Positions 23,572 to 35,981 are shown, numbered from the stretch's first letter. The stretch is 64,000 nucleotides of DNA from Ustilaginoidea virens (GCF_000687475.1 NC_057321.1:1550001-1614000); one strand, 5' to 3'. The notes: generated by a model not told the origin, from the letters alone. Numbers and translations are program-made.

Positions 23572-24660
23572 TTGTCGGGGCACCTTTTCCCTTGGTGGCT
23601 CTTGTCAGTATTTGCAGCATTTGCTTTCTTTTTTTTTTCTTTCTTTCTTTCTCTCTGTCTGTCCTACTTTGTTCTGATTTTCTTCCTCGGGGTTTTTTTT
23701 TTTTTTTTTTTTTTTTGTATTCAAAATCAAGCAACCCGTGTACTCCACGCTTATTCTTTACTTTGTCTCTATAACATCCAGTCAGCATTGCCAGGGCGCC
23801 CGGGCCATGATTTCGCATTCGTTGTTGGAGCCGGCGAAGGGGGGGGTGGTTGGGGGGGGGGGGGGGTTGGATAGGGCATATACTATATAGACAGCGTCAT
23901 TTTTATCGCAGACCAGCGCAGACGGATCCCTCGACACGTAGCGCCTGCCCATGGTCTCCAACAGCGCGAATGACTGACTGGCCATGCGTCGGGGCTACCC
24001 GGACGAGGATGTAGCGATGTAGATGTAGCTCAAGCTTTGCACCGTGGACGGGCAGCCGGCGAGAGGGGGTAGAGTACGGAGTACGGAGTAGACCAGGTCA
24101 ACGTGTGCGGGCAGGGCAGTACAGTACATGCTCGGTGTTGGATAAGGTAGGTCTGGTCTGGTACGGTACGGTACGGTACCTGCCGAAGGTGGCCAGCATC
24201 GCTCGCAGGCACTGCTGTGTGGTGCTCTGTGCCTCCATATGACGCTCTATACCCTATGCCCCTATTCCTATACCCTGGCGACAGACTGGACCTTCCTGCC
24301 GCAACAACCGCCTGCCTCAAGCCCGGACCTCGTTGCCAGTTGACCCGACGTGCACGCAAACACACAGCGGCAGGAATACGGAACATGCAGGACGAGCTAA
24401 CCCCCAAAGATAAGATGCCAGGTACCTTTGCGTACCTGCTAACAAGGTGCAGCTTTTGCATCGGGCCCTTCTCTCTGCCTGCATGGCCTCTCGGGCAACC
24501 GGCCCAGCCGCCAAACCGACAAACCTTTCTTAGAAAAGCCCGAGCCAGTACGTTGACGTCTCAGAGCGCGTAACGCTGCAGGTGACGCGTTTTTCGTCTG
24601 CGTTGAATACATACGAATAGCCCCTTAGGCGTGCAAGCTAGCGGGAATAGCCTTACAGCG

Positions 24661-24728
24661 CCCGATGTGCCCGATGTGCCCGATGTGCCCGATGTGCCCG
24701 ATGTGCCCGATGTGCCCGGACGTGCCCG
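24661..24728. repeat. CCCGATGTG 9-bp minisatellite
   Basis: Six to seven tandem copies of CCCGATGTG with a degenerate last copy. There are no spacers, so it is not a CRISPR array. Confidence 0.9.
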
Positions 24729-25009
24729 ATACAGCTCTTGTAAATCCGGAAATTGCCCGCACCCTAGCAGACCCACCTTCTGCTGAATAGAGCAGGTACC
24801 TACCTGATGGGGGCACCTTCTAGCTCGAGCAGCCGGCCTGGCCGCCGCCAAACATTCATCACTAAAGTGCTCGTGCTGGGAAAACCCCGGCCGTTCCAAC
24901 GGAGCCAACAAGCGACGTCGCAAGTGTTCATGCCGTAGGTGGCGCATTCTTCGCCCGCCTCGAGCTGGCGTAGTTGACGCTTCCCGACACGAAGGACCGG
25001 ACTTGTAAA

Positions 25010-25210
25010 TTAAGCGGGGATCAGAACTTGTCTGGTATTATCGAGTCTGAACGCCGGTTTGTACGCCAGTACGCCAAATGATTTAGCGTGCTGGCGTACT
25101 GCCGCTATGCGCTACATTGGCGCGTTTTCTTGGCAACTATTCCTCTTACAGGGCATATAAGCGGCCACTGCTAGCGCGATACGTCGTGTGAATAAAGGCT
25201 GTAAGTGTTG
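25010..25210 (+). other. Possible decayed solo LTR
   Basis: The stretch begins TGTAAATTAAGC and contains a TATA-like GCATATAAGCGG at 25154-25165 and a polyadenylation-like GAATAAAGG near 25190. Composition differs from the flanks and no coding potential is seen. These are the usual promoter and terminator parts of an LTR, but no second end or target duplication was established, so this is tentative. Confidence 0.3.
25061..25099. repeat. 9-bp inverted repeat, 21-nt loop
   Basis: GTACGCCAG at 25061-25069 is perfectly complementary to CTGGCGTAC at 25091-25099. It lies inside the LTR-like stretch. Confidence 0.7.
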
Positions 25211-26129
25211 GGGGATGCTTCCATGGAATTGCGTTGCAGATTCTTACTAATTTGCTCAAGGCGCCATGATTTATGATTTATGTCGTCTAGTGCGCCAGGC
25301 GCACTTACTTGGTTCTGGGCCATGGACTTGCGCTTTCCACCACCTTTCATTCTTGGTCTACGGAGTACTGATGTGCCCTGTGCCCCTCAACGTACGGTTT
25401 TCTATTGGCTCAGGGCCCTGGTCCGCTACAACGTCTGCTGCACCTTGCGCCAGCACCTTCGCACCTTCAAAGGGATTGATTGATACGATTTACTTTAGTT
25501 AGCTCAAGCCCTACGAATGCTACACCGTAAGACAGTCAAAGGGGAACAGAAAAATAAATACACAAAGGCATACATTTATTAGGTTTAGCGGGCTACTGCG
25601 TTCTTCTTTTCTTTCTCTTCTTCATGACCCACTGGCACGTGAGACGGGCTATATAGACTCCACCGTCAGTCACATCTGGTACCTTGGCGCAATCACGCCC
25701 CGTTTATATCACATCGTGCACCGTAAACACCAACCCTCGGCGTGTCTACGTCACCGAGCCGCTGCAGCCGACGCCGCTGTCCTGTCCGACTGCGTGATTC
25801 GGGCGGGCGGCCTTGACCAAAGTGGATCCGCTGCGAAATCGCTCGCCCGAGTCTTCTTCATCCCTGGTTGCTTGCTAAACATGCGGTCAAGGGACAGAAA
25901 GGGGGCAGGGAGGACAACGCAACATGGTTGCAGCATGATGGCCCAGGTGGCAAAATGCCGATCCGCGAGGCTCTTTCCCCTTTTTATAGATGCCAGGTCC
26001 CCCCCCCCCCCCCCCCCCCCCTGATGGTATGGCAATGGCCAATGGTAGGAAAGGTGGCAAAACAGCCATGGTGGGAATGATGCCGCGGGGGAAAAGAAAA
26101 AGACAAGTCGCCTAGCTAGCTACCGACGT

Positions 26130-26255
26130 TTCTCGTCTGCTATGTTTGTCTATGACGACGAGGGAAAAAGGTCGTCGTCTCATCTGCCATGTTGACTACG
26201 ACGACGAGGGAAAAAGGTCGTCTCATCTGCCATGCAACTACGTCGACGAGGGAAT
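26130..26255 (-). repeat. Tandem duplication of the 3' end of the Zn2Cys6 gene
   Basis: Units of 43-46 bp with the core GACGACGAGGGAAAAAGGTC start at 26154 and 26200, with a third, diverged copy at 26242. The third copy overlaps the last codons and stop of the transcription-factor gene. Each of the first two has GACGAC...GTCGTC arms that could form a hairpin in the 3' UTR. Confidence 0.75.
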
Positions 26256-27509
26256 TATGTCGCCAAAGTCGTACCAGTACACGCCGGGCATCCTTCGCCG
26301 GGCCCTGCAGATCAGCGCGGAGAAGCGCGAGATTCGCCTGGTAAAGACGTCCGACCAGTTGCCAATGGTCGAGTACGGCAGCAGCTCCTGGAACCGGCCG
26401 GGGTCGCTGTGCAGCTCGAGGCCGGCGGCCAAGAGCGGCAGGTCGCTGCACGTGGGGGTCCTGCCCGTCTTGCGAAAGGCCATGTCGATGTGGGCGAGGA
26501 TGGTGGTGGCCAGGGCCGACGCCGTGGCGCGCTCGGTGCCAAACGGGAAGCGCAGCCGGTGGATGATGAGCAGCAGCGTCGCCTGAATGATCTGCACCTG
26601 GCACAGCATGTGCACGACCTCGGCGCTCGTGTACGTGTCGCAAAAGTCGTCCGCTATGACGGGTTTCCAGCCGCGCACGCGGCGCTCGAGGTCGTCCAGG
26701 CGTCGGGACAGGGCGTAGCCGTCGTGGCCGTCGGCGTGGCCGTCGTGGCCGTCGTCGACGTCCCCCCGGGCGGGCCGCCTGGCCTGCCGGAGCGCGTGGC
26801 TCAGCACGGCCACGGTGTGCAGGTGCACCAGGAGGCCGCTGCAGAGGCCCATGCAGGCGTCGACGTGGGAGTGCAGGGCAGGGTGGTCCATGCGGATGGT
26901 CGGCAACCTCGTCTTCATGAGGCACTCGGCCGCCTCGGTCAGGACGATGCTGGTCAGGAAGCCCGCGTAGGCGCCGCGCAGGATCTTGCCGGCCGAGAGG
27001 AAGTGGGGCTTGAGGAGGTTGAGGGTCTGGTTGCACACGTGGAGCAGCTCCGGGCCCCCGACGGTCATGACAAAGTGCAGCAGCTGATAGCCGAGCATCA
27101 GGCAGGCCGTGCTGTCGAGCTGGTCCGTGACCTTGAGGGAGCGCAGCGTGCCCAGGGCCGAGGCTGCGTAGCGGTAGCTGGCGCTTCTGTCGCAGGCGTC
27201 CCCCATGGAGAGGGCGTAGGCGAGGTAGCCGTCGGCGACGACGGCGTGGGAGGACAGCAGGTGGAAGACGAGCCTCTGGCGATACGACGCGCAGAAGCTG
27301 GGGCCTAGGACCAGCTTCTGGAGGAAGCCTTCCTGGTGCACGACGCGGTCCAGCAGGAAAACCTCCCTGTCGGTCAGGAAGGGAAACGGCGACAGAAATG
27401 TGCTTCGGGGCGAAGGGCTGGCCGGAGGCGGAGGCGGAGGCGGCGGCGGCGGCGGCGGCGGCGGCGCGACCGGGCCCAGCCCCGGCCCCGGCCCGGGCGA
27501 CGACTCTGT

Positions 27510-27554
<45 letters not shown>

Positions 27555-27806
27555 CGACGGGATCACGTCTGCCAGCGGCATCCTCCTGGCGCTGTCACAG
27601 CCCGGGCGAGGAGGCCGGGCTCGTTTGGCGAGAGTCTTGAGGCAGGATGGCGGTCGGCCGGGCCGCTTCAACGGCCGTCGAGTCTCGCACACGTGCCCGA
27701 TCCTTGTGCACCGTTCACACTGAAACACGCCGGGGCTCCATTGGCAGCGCTCCTTGATGGCGTGGCACCGGTCACAGGACCGGGGGACCTGAGATTTGTG
27801 AATCAT
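26238..27806 (-). CDS. Zn2Cys6 (Gal4-type) transcription factor
   Basis: Single exon, 522 aa. The N terminus carries a binuclear zinc cluster with Cys11, 14, 21, 30, 33 and 40 (spacing CX2CX6CX8CX2CX6C). A basic linker (RPLKRPGRPP) follows, as expected for DNA contact. Residues about 85-130 are poly-Ser (15) and poly-Pro (14) tracts. The rest is a helical region with no clear fungal_trans signature, including LTDREVFLLDRVVHQEGFLQ and HLLSSHAVVADGYLAYALSMGDACD. This layout is typical of short Zn2Cys6 regulators often linked to secondary metabolism, but no pathway genes adjoin it. A (GACGGC/CGTGGC) repeat at 26720-26760 encodes an Asp/Gly/His stretch. The ATG at 27806 starts nine residues before the first Cys-bearing segment. 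Confidence 0.9.
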
Positions 27807-28371
27807 GATGGGCCAAAGATGACGGGCCCTGGAAGACGGGGGGGGTTTGTCGGCTCGCCGGTTGCCGGTTGTCGGTTGCCGGTTGTCGGTCGCTGGTCGC
27901 TGGTCGACGAAGCGTCCAGCAATCGAGAGATGGGGCGGGGATCCTTTGTTTGCTCCGTCTCTCCTTCGGTAATTGCGTTTTTGCCTTTTTTTTTTGCCTT
28001 TGTTTTTTGTTCTTTTTTTCGTCTCCCTTGCTTCTTTCTTTCCCTTGGGCTGGTCGACGACGAGAGGCGGCGAGAATGGAGAGGATCAACGCACGGGACA
28101 ACGGGTCGCTTTTGAGGAAGCCGGAGCTGCCAGTGGCCAGCTGCCAGTTGCCATGTGGCCCCGTCCGCCCTTCAGCCCAGCCACATGCAGCTTCCGAGAG
28201 CCACTACAGCCCGATCCACAGGGGGCCACACTGGCGGGGGGGTCTGGGCACGGCAATGGCTCAACCAAAACCCCACCCGACGGTTAGCTCGCGCGAGACC
28301 CGAGCATGTCATGCGATTGGGTGTATAAGTTCCATTGCAGAGCCGCACCATCACACGTGACCGCCGCCGGG

Positions 28372-28373
<2 letters not shown>

Positions 28374-28414
<41 letters not shown>
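28374..28414. repeat. 41-T homopolymer
   Basis: An uninterrupted run of T. Confidence 0.9.
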
Positions 28415-28415
<1 letters not shown>

Positions 28416-30488
28416 TTGGTGTGGCTGCTGACTACGAATCAACGTTACCGTGCGCTCGGCCCTGCGAAAGCTGATGGCCGGCCACGTACTGGCAACCGTC
28501 CTTCTCTCCAGTCATGGCTCATTCTTGTTGCGGATTGAATAAAGCCACCGGGCCGCGGGACCGACGAATCCGCGAAACGGAGAGGGACGGACGACGCTTC
28601 GCTTCGCCTCCCATATACCAAGCAGTGTTGCGGAGCCACCAGCCCGGCCATCTGATGCCGAGTCCCGTCATATCAGCCCGCACGTTGCACGTTCCCGTCC
28701 TCGCCTTCTAGAAGGACCCTCTGGAACCTTGGACGGCTCGACTTCCCCAGCTCCCCATGCTAAGCAAGCCCTTGGGGACCCGGGTCGCAAAGACATTGTT
28801 TGAGTTGTGCCACGCGCAAGTCGGCCGGGTTATACAACACAACGCTAGGGCGCGAACAACAGCTCATGCTCGTCTTTGCCGAAGCACCCTCGTGGCAGAA
28901 TGGCCTCACGGTAAGCTGCTCCAGAAACTAGCTGGAAGATTCCATTACATTGCTACGACAGGTTACTAACCAAGGATATTATTATTATTATTACCCGACC
29001 AAGCGCTGGGTAACAGGATGGGGGTGGATACGAAAGCAAAATCGTCAAACGCCGGGCTTGAGGCCCGCTCGCTTTGAGTTGATGTAGTTGCCTGAAACGC
29101 TCGCTGTGGAGCTGGACAGCATGTTGAAACATGACGCAGAGCCGGGCCGCAAGATGTCAAATCTGCCAAATCTTTCCGAGTCTCAAGCCCCGACGTGACT
29201 GATAGCTGGTGAACCCGGGGGGAGGGGGAGGGGGGCCGGTGGTAAGATGGCGATAAAACACGAGGGGGAATAAGGTGGCCAAAAGATAAACCAAAAAATT
29301 AACCAAAAAAAATAAGACGAGCGACTGACTCGGAAACGGCGTCAGTTACGTGGACTGGTGGCCCTCGCGGCACCCTTTTCCTGCGAGGCAAAGTCTGCCT
29401 CGAGGTTCGACGATTGAGAAAGACGGAAGCCTGATGTTTTGTCGAGACAAGTCGAGTCGTCATTTTCGCTTCCGTGCCGCGCCAAAATGGACGAGTCTCC
29501 AGGCCACATGTGCTCCCAGCAGAATGGGCGGAGTGGAGCCGCGGAACCCGGCACCGCGTGGCAATGATCTGTTTTGCCATGGTTGGCTGGGCTCGCTTAG
29601 GTGCCTGCGGAATAGCTCCGCACCCGCCGTACTTTCTTTTTGCTGCTCCGTGCCGTCGGATGCGATGCCGCTGTTTCGTAGAGCATCTATGTATGTACCC
29701 AGGTGCGGTGCGCCTCCTGTGAGGTCCGGATATTGCGGTACACAATACCCAATAAAGTCACGCACGTTGCGTGGCGTCACACTTTTGGTGCAACACCAGA
29801 ACTTGACTATGCAGTAGCCCCTATGTGCAATTGGTCGTCAGCGTCCGTTACCCGTCGGGGGTGGGGGGGGGAAGCAAAGCACGAAATGAAGACATAGTCT
29901 GAACGGGTTTAAAAATAAAATATAAAAAAAAAAAAGGAAAATGGGATTGAAAACATAATAGCAAAAGTAATACGGGTAAAACATGTTGCTTTTACTTTTC
30001 AAATCGGAGATCAAAACCTGTTTGTTTTCTTTCCCATGGATATATACTCGTGCTGTTACGCGCCTGGTTTAGCTAAGCAGACCTTTTTTAACTGGAAAGT
30101 TGATTGGCTGGATGAAAGCGACATATATATTATTGACGGATACGTAAAGTCAACGGGTTCAAAGTATAAAAAACGCGGGCTGCGATCTGCGATGCAAACA
30201 TCTGGCTTTCACGTTGGGAGAGGCGGACAAGAGCAGAGAGAGAGTCGGTCAATACGTGGCAGAAGAAGCCTGACCAAAAACGAACAAGTATGTAGATGAG
30301 CAAATTTTTCTAAAAAAAAAAAAAAAAAAAAAAAGACAAAAAAACCAGAGCAAAGATAAGAAATGAAAAGAAAGGAAAGGAAAAGAAAAGAAAAGAAAAG
30401 AAAAAGAAAAGTCCGACCTTGTTTGCTGCTTCCCGCCCGAGTCAGTCAGTCGGACTTTGACTTTCGGCCTTTCGAGATGGCCTCCCTG

Positions 30489-30602
30489 CCAGGCCAGGCC
30501 AGGCCAGGCCAGACCAGGCCAGGCCAGGGCCGCCAGCCAGCCGTGCAAGGCCCCCACCAGGGCCAGTGTCTTCCGTCTTCCGTCTTCCGTCTTCCGTCTT
30601 GG
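30489..30602. repeat. CCAGG and CTTCCGT tandem arrays
   Basis: CCAGG pentamers fill 30489-30533, and CTTCCGT heptamers fill about 30568-30600. Confidence 0.85.
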
Positions 30603-30948
30603 TCGGCCAACTGATCGGGCCCAGCGGCTTGTCGTGCCGGCGGCTCTCGGCATTTTGTCGCATCAGCAATTGGGGCAGGTTTCTGCTCGACCGCTTCGTG
30701 ACCCGGCGCCGGTCGCTGCGGGGCCTCAGGCTGGCTGTCTGCTGCTGGCTGCTGCCTGGCTGGACCAGACTCTCTCTGGAGCCCTCACAGTTGGTTGCTG
30801 CAGGCTGGCCATGACTGTCCTCAGTTGCCCCCAGCAGGCCTCAGCACTTTAGGCCTCAGCGCTTCAGGCCTCGGCACCCAGGCCTCTCAGCACCCAGCTA
30901 TGTAGCATTGACCAGACGGTCACGGTCACGCCTGGACAGACAGGGCTT

Positions 30949-30950
<2 letters not shown>

Positions 30951-30986
<36 letters not shown>
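30951..30986. repeat. 36-C homopolymer upstream of the Sec7 gene
   Basis: An uninterrupted run of C, 254 bp before the ATG at 31240. A G-rich opposite strand of this length could fold into G-quadruplexes; that is inference. Confidence 0.9.
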
Positions 30987-31239
30987 ACCTTTTCCCCCGG
31001 TTCTTGTCTGGTGCCTCGCAGCCGGCAATCGCCTCAAACAGCACATCCGCTGCATCCCCTGCGGCCGCCTCCTGTCCGCTTGCGCCCGCGTCAACGTCGA
31101 CGCCTGCGTCAATTCCGTCGCCGCCATCCCGCCATCTCGCCGCCCGCACGTCCTTTCCCCCATTGATTCTTGATTTCCTAGACAAGCAGCCCTCCAGCCC
31201 GCCGTCGACCGCCGTTTCGTTGCCAACCCAACGCCCGTC

Positions 31240-32400
31240 ATGGCCGATAACCACGCCGCTCCCTCCCCCTCGCGCGACTCGCACGACCTCTCCCTGTCCC
31301 CGCGTGACGTGACTCGCGACTCTCTCGTCGTCAACATGCTCCTGTCCTTGGACCAGCTGTCCCTCGGTCAACCCCCCCTCCAGACTTCCCTGTACGGCAG
31401 CAGAGGAGGAGACCGCGACCACGACCACGACCAGGACCGAGGCGACGACAACAACAACAACAACAACAACAACATCGACTATCCCTCGCGTCCGTGGACC
31501 GACAAATCCACCGCCAGTTCTCGCCACCACCATGACCATGACCCGCGTGCCCTTCACCACTGGCACCAGCCCTCCTACGGCTCTTCCGACTTTGATTCCC
31601 GCGCCGTCGACTGCTCGGCCCCGACCACCGCCGCGAGCCGTCCGCCGTCGCGAGGACGTCGCAGCGACAGCGGCTCCAGCTTCCTCCAGGAGCATTATTG
31701 CCCGCGAGCAAACAGCGTGCGGGAGCCGCCCTACAAGGTCCTGAACAGCACGCCGCCCCGGATCAGGCGCCAACGCCCCGGCCGGCAGAGCAACAAGAGC
31801 AACGCGAGCAGCAAGAGCAGCAAGAGCAGCAAGAGCAGCAAGAGCAGCACCAGCAGCAGCGCGAGCGTCGACATGGCCTGTCCGTATCCCGCCGGCCACC
31901 CAGATCGACGCATGGCGCAGAGGCCCAGGAGATCTGCTAGTCTCGACCACGGACCTCGGCGCCAGCCACTGCTCCAAAAGTCCGCTTCGTCGTCGCCCTT
32001 CCACGCCAACCTCCCCGGCGGCATGGCCAGCAACCACCACGACGATGCAGCCCCTACCCCAAACGTTCCCGCCGGGCCGCGCCGCGCCAGCTCCGGCGTT
32101 CCTCTCTCGCCTCGCCCTCCGCACCTTGTCAAGGCTCGCACAAAAGACAGAGACCGCGCACGTAGCACAAACCCGTCTGCCCGAAGCTCGCCGGGAAGAA
32201 GCAGGCGAGGGACTGCCCACCAAGTCGCCGCACCACCCGTCCAGACCAGGGCCACAATGGTCAGCGACGAGCCGCACTCCGCTCCTGCCCCCAGCGTGGG
32301 CTATGGCAAATCGAAAGAACCGGATACCGCCACCGCCTCTGCTCCCCAGTCCAAGGACCGTCCTGGCTTCTTCAGAAGAGTATTCGGGTCGTCCAAAGCC

Positions 32401-32452
<52 letters not shown>

Positions 32453-35400
32453 GCAGCAGCAGCAGCAGCAGCAACCACCCTGCGCCCGTTCATCTTTCTG
32501 GTCCTCAACCGACATCCGCCCGCTTGCCGTCTTCCCCCGGCAACACAAGTTTCTCTCAGCAGTACTCGACTGCTCCTACATCAGCCCCTCCCTCTCGAGA
32601 CCTGTCGTCATCACACTCGCACAACCATCCCCCGCTACAGAAGAAGTCGTCCTCCTTTTTCCGCCGCCGCAAAAAGTCAGTTGCTGATGGGGTGCCTCCT
32701 CTGCCCAACGCAGATCAAGCCCCCCCCTTGCCTTATTTATTTCGGGCCAAACCAGACCCGTTCAGGAACGAAGCACGCGCACAGGACGCTGCCAGCTCAG
32801 CAAGCAGCCTTGGTCAAGGCCTAAGTCAACATCTCGGCGAACCTTCCACGGGCCTTGGTCTTGCGGGAGTCGCGGTGTCCACGCCGTTGTCCGACGTTAC
32901 CAACACACCAAGCACCAAGTCTGACACTCATGGAGAGGCTGGAGCCGAGGAATATAAACGAGACTTCTCCCCGGACTACGAGCCAAGCCCGACCGCTCGC
33001 ATACGAAAGGTTCGCCCGGAGCCTACTGCCGACCGACTTGAAGGCACACCGTCCCGGACACCACCCCAGAAGCAGTTTCCCCGAAAACTGCGAGCCAGCA
33101 ATTCTTTCCTCGATCTCGACGCCGGCAGCGATTGCGACGAGCAAGATGACGCGGCGCAAAACAACGCTGACGCCTTGCCTTTGGAAACGAGGGCGAGCGA
33201 TGACGAGGATCGGGACGCCACGATCCGGGGCAGGAAGAAACAGCCCACGTCGGGGCTGGACGAGGGCACGAGGCACGCAGCGCCACAGCCAAAGCTCAAA
33301 CCGCCACAAACCGATGGCCGTAGATTGACGAGCTTCGCGTCAGGCTCCACCGAATCAGGGTGCAAGACTGCTCCGAGTGCGCCGCCGAGCGTCCTTGTCG
33401 AAGAAGACGGCGACCCGAACCCCGCGGCGCTGGGCTCCGTGCCGTCGGTCAAGTCCTGCCAACCGCTCGACGAGCCCGACTTCATCCTTGGCGAGCCCAC
33501 CGAGGACGACTGCCAAAAAGCGCAGAGGATTTACGATGGCGGCGAAGAGTTTATCCAAAAGGACAAGGCGGCAGCCTGGATGGGAGAACAAGGTCCCGTC
33601 CGACAACGAACCCTCCAAGCCTACATGGACCTGTACGACTTCAAGGATTGCAGCATCCTCGCTTCTCTAAGACATGTCTGCGGACGCCTGGTGCTACGAG
33701 CCGAGACGCAGCAGGTTGACCGTATCCTGGTTGCATTTTCAAAACGTTGGTGCAACTGCAATCCACAGCACGGTTTCAAAACGACGGGTATGTTGACAAG
33801 CGGCCCCAAATGCATCGCCGAGGCTGCCCCCCCCTCCCTGTTTCTGTTTCTCTTTTCTCTCCCTCACCCTCACCTGAAATCTTTGTCACTGACCAAACGA
33901 GCCAAGACGTTATTCACATGATTTGCTACTCAATCATGCTGCTGAATACTGATCTCCACCTGGCGGACATTGAGCAAAAGATGACGCGAAGCCAGTTTAT
34001 CAAGAACACCATGACCACCATCACACAGGCAGTGATTGAATCCGCTCCCAAAGCCTTTGGACGGCCAAGCATCCTCCCCGAAAAGAACGGAACGCTCGGC
34101 GCAGAAGCAAGCCGTCCGAGGGCTGATATAGGTCGTTCGAATCGCCACTCCTTCCGCCCCCCCCCTCGCCAGAACGCAAACTCGAGCGACCTTGATGACT
34201 GCGGCCCGCTGGTCAAGGCCCCCTTCAGCGGATCCATGAGAGCCTGGGAGGAACAAGTCGAGACGGTGCTGAAGTCCATCTACGTCTCTATCCGCGAGGA
34301 ACGACTTCCGTTGTTTGGGTCCGAACACGAAAGACACATCGCAGCAGCCCCTTCGCAAACCAGCTTGTCTGTCCTGAGCATGTTGAAGAGGAGCCCAAGC
34401 GTCGTGAGCAAGACGCCTTCCGACACCCAGCTTTCGACGCGGGGCAGGGTCGTGGACGGCAGCCGCGCCAACAAAGCATCGCGATGGACGTCCAAGAGCA
34501 GGTCCCGTCCCGGCATCGGCCGCAACGGTTTCTCATCCAGCCGCACGAGCTTCGACGACGGCAACTCCATGTGGAGCCCGGCAATGTCCTCGGCCACCTG
34601 GAGCAAGCACTCGCTGGGGAGGACCCAAGGCTCCGTCTCGCAAGACTCGTTTGCCTCGTCCATGCCGCGGGGCGACTATCAGAGATCCATCGGCTTCGCC
34701 AACGCCTTGAGCCAAGCCATCGTCCGGGACGAGGACGCCAGCGGGGGCCGAGACCACGCCGCGTCGTCGTCGATTCTCAGCGCCGACCTCTCCTCCCCCA
34801 CCCAGTTCCTGGACGACGAGTCGCTCGAGCTGGCCGGCCCGCCGTGGGTCAAGGAAGGCATGGTGATGCACAAGCACCACTTTGACGGGTACGGCAAGCG
34901 GGCAAAAGACCGCAACTGGACCGAGGTCTTTGCCGTCGTCGAGAAGGGCCACATGAGCTTGTTCTCGTTCAACGCGAGCAAGTCGATGCGCCAAAAGAGC
35001 CGGTCGAGGAACGGGGGCGGCGGGCCTCCCGGGCCCGTTGGCGGCGGCAACTGGCAAGACAACGCCGTCAGCCTGGGGATGTTTAGCCTCCGGCTGACGC
35101 TGGCGTCGGCCCTGCCCCCGCCGGGGTACTCGAGGTCGCGGCCGCACGTCTGGGCCCTCAGCCTGCCCACCGGCGCGGTCCACCTGTTCCACGTGGGCAC
35201 GCCGGAAATCACGCGCGAGTTCGTGAACACGGCCAACTACTGGAGCGCGCGCCTCAGCACGCATCCCCTCGTCGGTGGCATAAGCAACATTGAGTACGGA
35301 TGGAGCGACGGCATCGTCAACCACCAGGCGCTGGCGGGCGCCGTGGACGCGACGTCGACTGCCCCCGGGGGCGGCGGCCTCGGCCTCGGCTCCCGGCCGG

Positions 35401-35969
35401 GCAGCAGCGCGACCCACGGACGCAAGTCGAGCGTCGCCAGCAGCAGCTTCCGCGGCCCGAGCTTCGACCAGGCCCCGGGCGCGGCAGGCGCGGTCGGCTT
35501 CGCCAGCAACCCCGGCGGGCGCGGCAAACTCGCCGGCGACCGGGTCCACATTGCCGAGTGGTCGCCGCCGACCCAGAGCATGCGGCCGAGCAACGCCTCC
35601 GAGGCGGACCAGCTGCGCACGCTGGCCTCGTACGTCAAGAGCATCGAGGACGAGCTGCAGACCCACAACCAGCTGCGCAGCCCCATGCTGCTGGCCTTCA
35701 CGCCCAGGGGGCACAACGCCGGCAAGGCCATGGCCAACTGGGAGCGCAAGAGCGCCTACCTGCTCCGCGAAATCGTCAAGTTCCGCACCTACGTCGACTG
35801 CCTGCAGCAGGCCGAGGCGCGCAAGCGCGAAATCTACACGGAGAGGGAGGCGGGCTCGGCCCCCAGGGCTGCGGGGGGGGGCTACTCGAGCGACGGAGAC
35901 GCCGGGGCCGAGGCGGAGGCGGAGGCGGGCGGACCCGAGGAGGATGCCGACGAAACCCTGCGGCCGTGA
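31240..35969 (+). CDS. Sec7-PH ARF guanine-nucleotide exchange factor, Syt1/EFA6-like
   Basis: Exons 31240-33787 and 33907-35969 give 1,536 aa. The splice ACGACGG|GTATGT...CCAAG|ACGTT restores KTT-DVIHMICYSIMLLNTD inside the Sec7 domain. Layout: a long disordered, Ser/Pro-rich N terminus (1-745) with Asn runs at 31449-31473 and 32398-32450; a Sec7 domain (about 750-900) with the glutamic-finger region LRAETQQVDRILVAFSKRW and SIMLLNTDLHLADIEQKMT; a variable linker; a PH domain (about 1160-1300, VKEGMVMHKHHFDGYGKRAK, RNWTEVFAVVEKG); and a helical C terminus (about 1380-1460) with LASYVKSIEDELQTHNQ. The family loads GTP on ARF GTPases at endosomal or plasma membranes, with the PH domain binding phosphoinositides. 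The ATG context MADNHAAPSPSRDSHDLSLS leads into RDVTRDSLVVNMLLSLDQL, which looks conserved. Confidence 0.92.
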
Positions 35970-35981
35970 GCTGGCGGCTGC

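Larger units (their letters stand above)
23572..26237. other. Intergenic region between convergent genes
   Basis: Holds T-runs at 23693-23716, G-runs at 23841-23866, TACGGAGTA motifs (24075-24090 and 25359-25367), a GGTAC array at 24161-24180, a 9-bp minisatellite, a possible decayed LTR and a 23-C run at 25999-26021. Open frames are short and featureless. Confidence 0.6.
27807..31239. other. Intergenic region between divergent genes (3.4 kb)
   Basis: No credible gene. It holds GGTTGCCGGTTGTC units at 27855-27905, a 41-T run, AT-rich DNA at 29885-30330, A-rich AAAGAAAAG tracts at 30310-30410, a CCAGG array, a CTTCCGT array and a 36-C run 250 bp upstream of the Sec7 gene. Confidence 0.65.

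Noticed and set aside
24661..24728. CRISPR-like direct repeats
   Set aside because: The 9-bp units are contiguous with no spacers, and the genome is eukaryotic. A plain minisatellite.
26238..27308. 358-codon plus-strand frame opposite the Zn2Cys6 gene
   Set aside because: An antisense shadow of a GC-rich gene. The minus-strand frame has the zinc cluster and sensible composition. Similar Arg-rich shadows over the LovD-like, Sec7, Crh and J-domain genes were dropped for the same reason.
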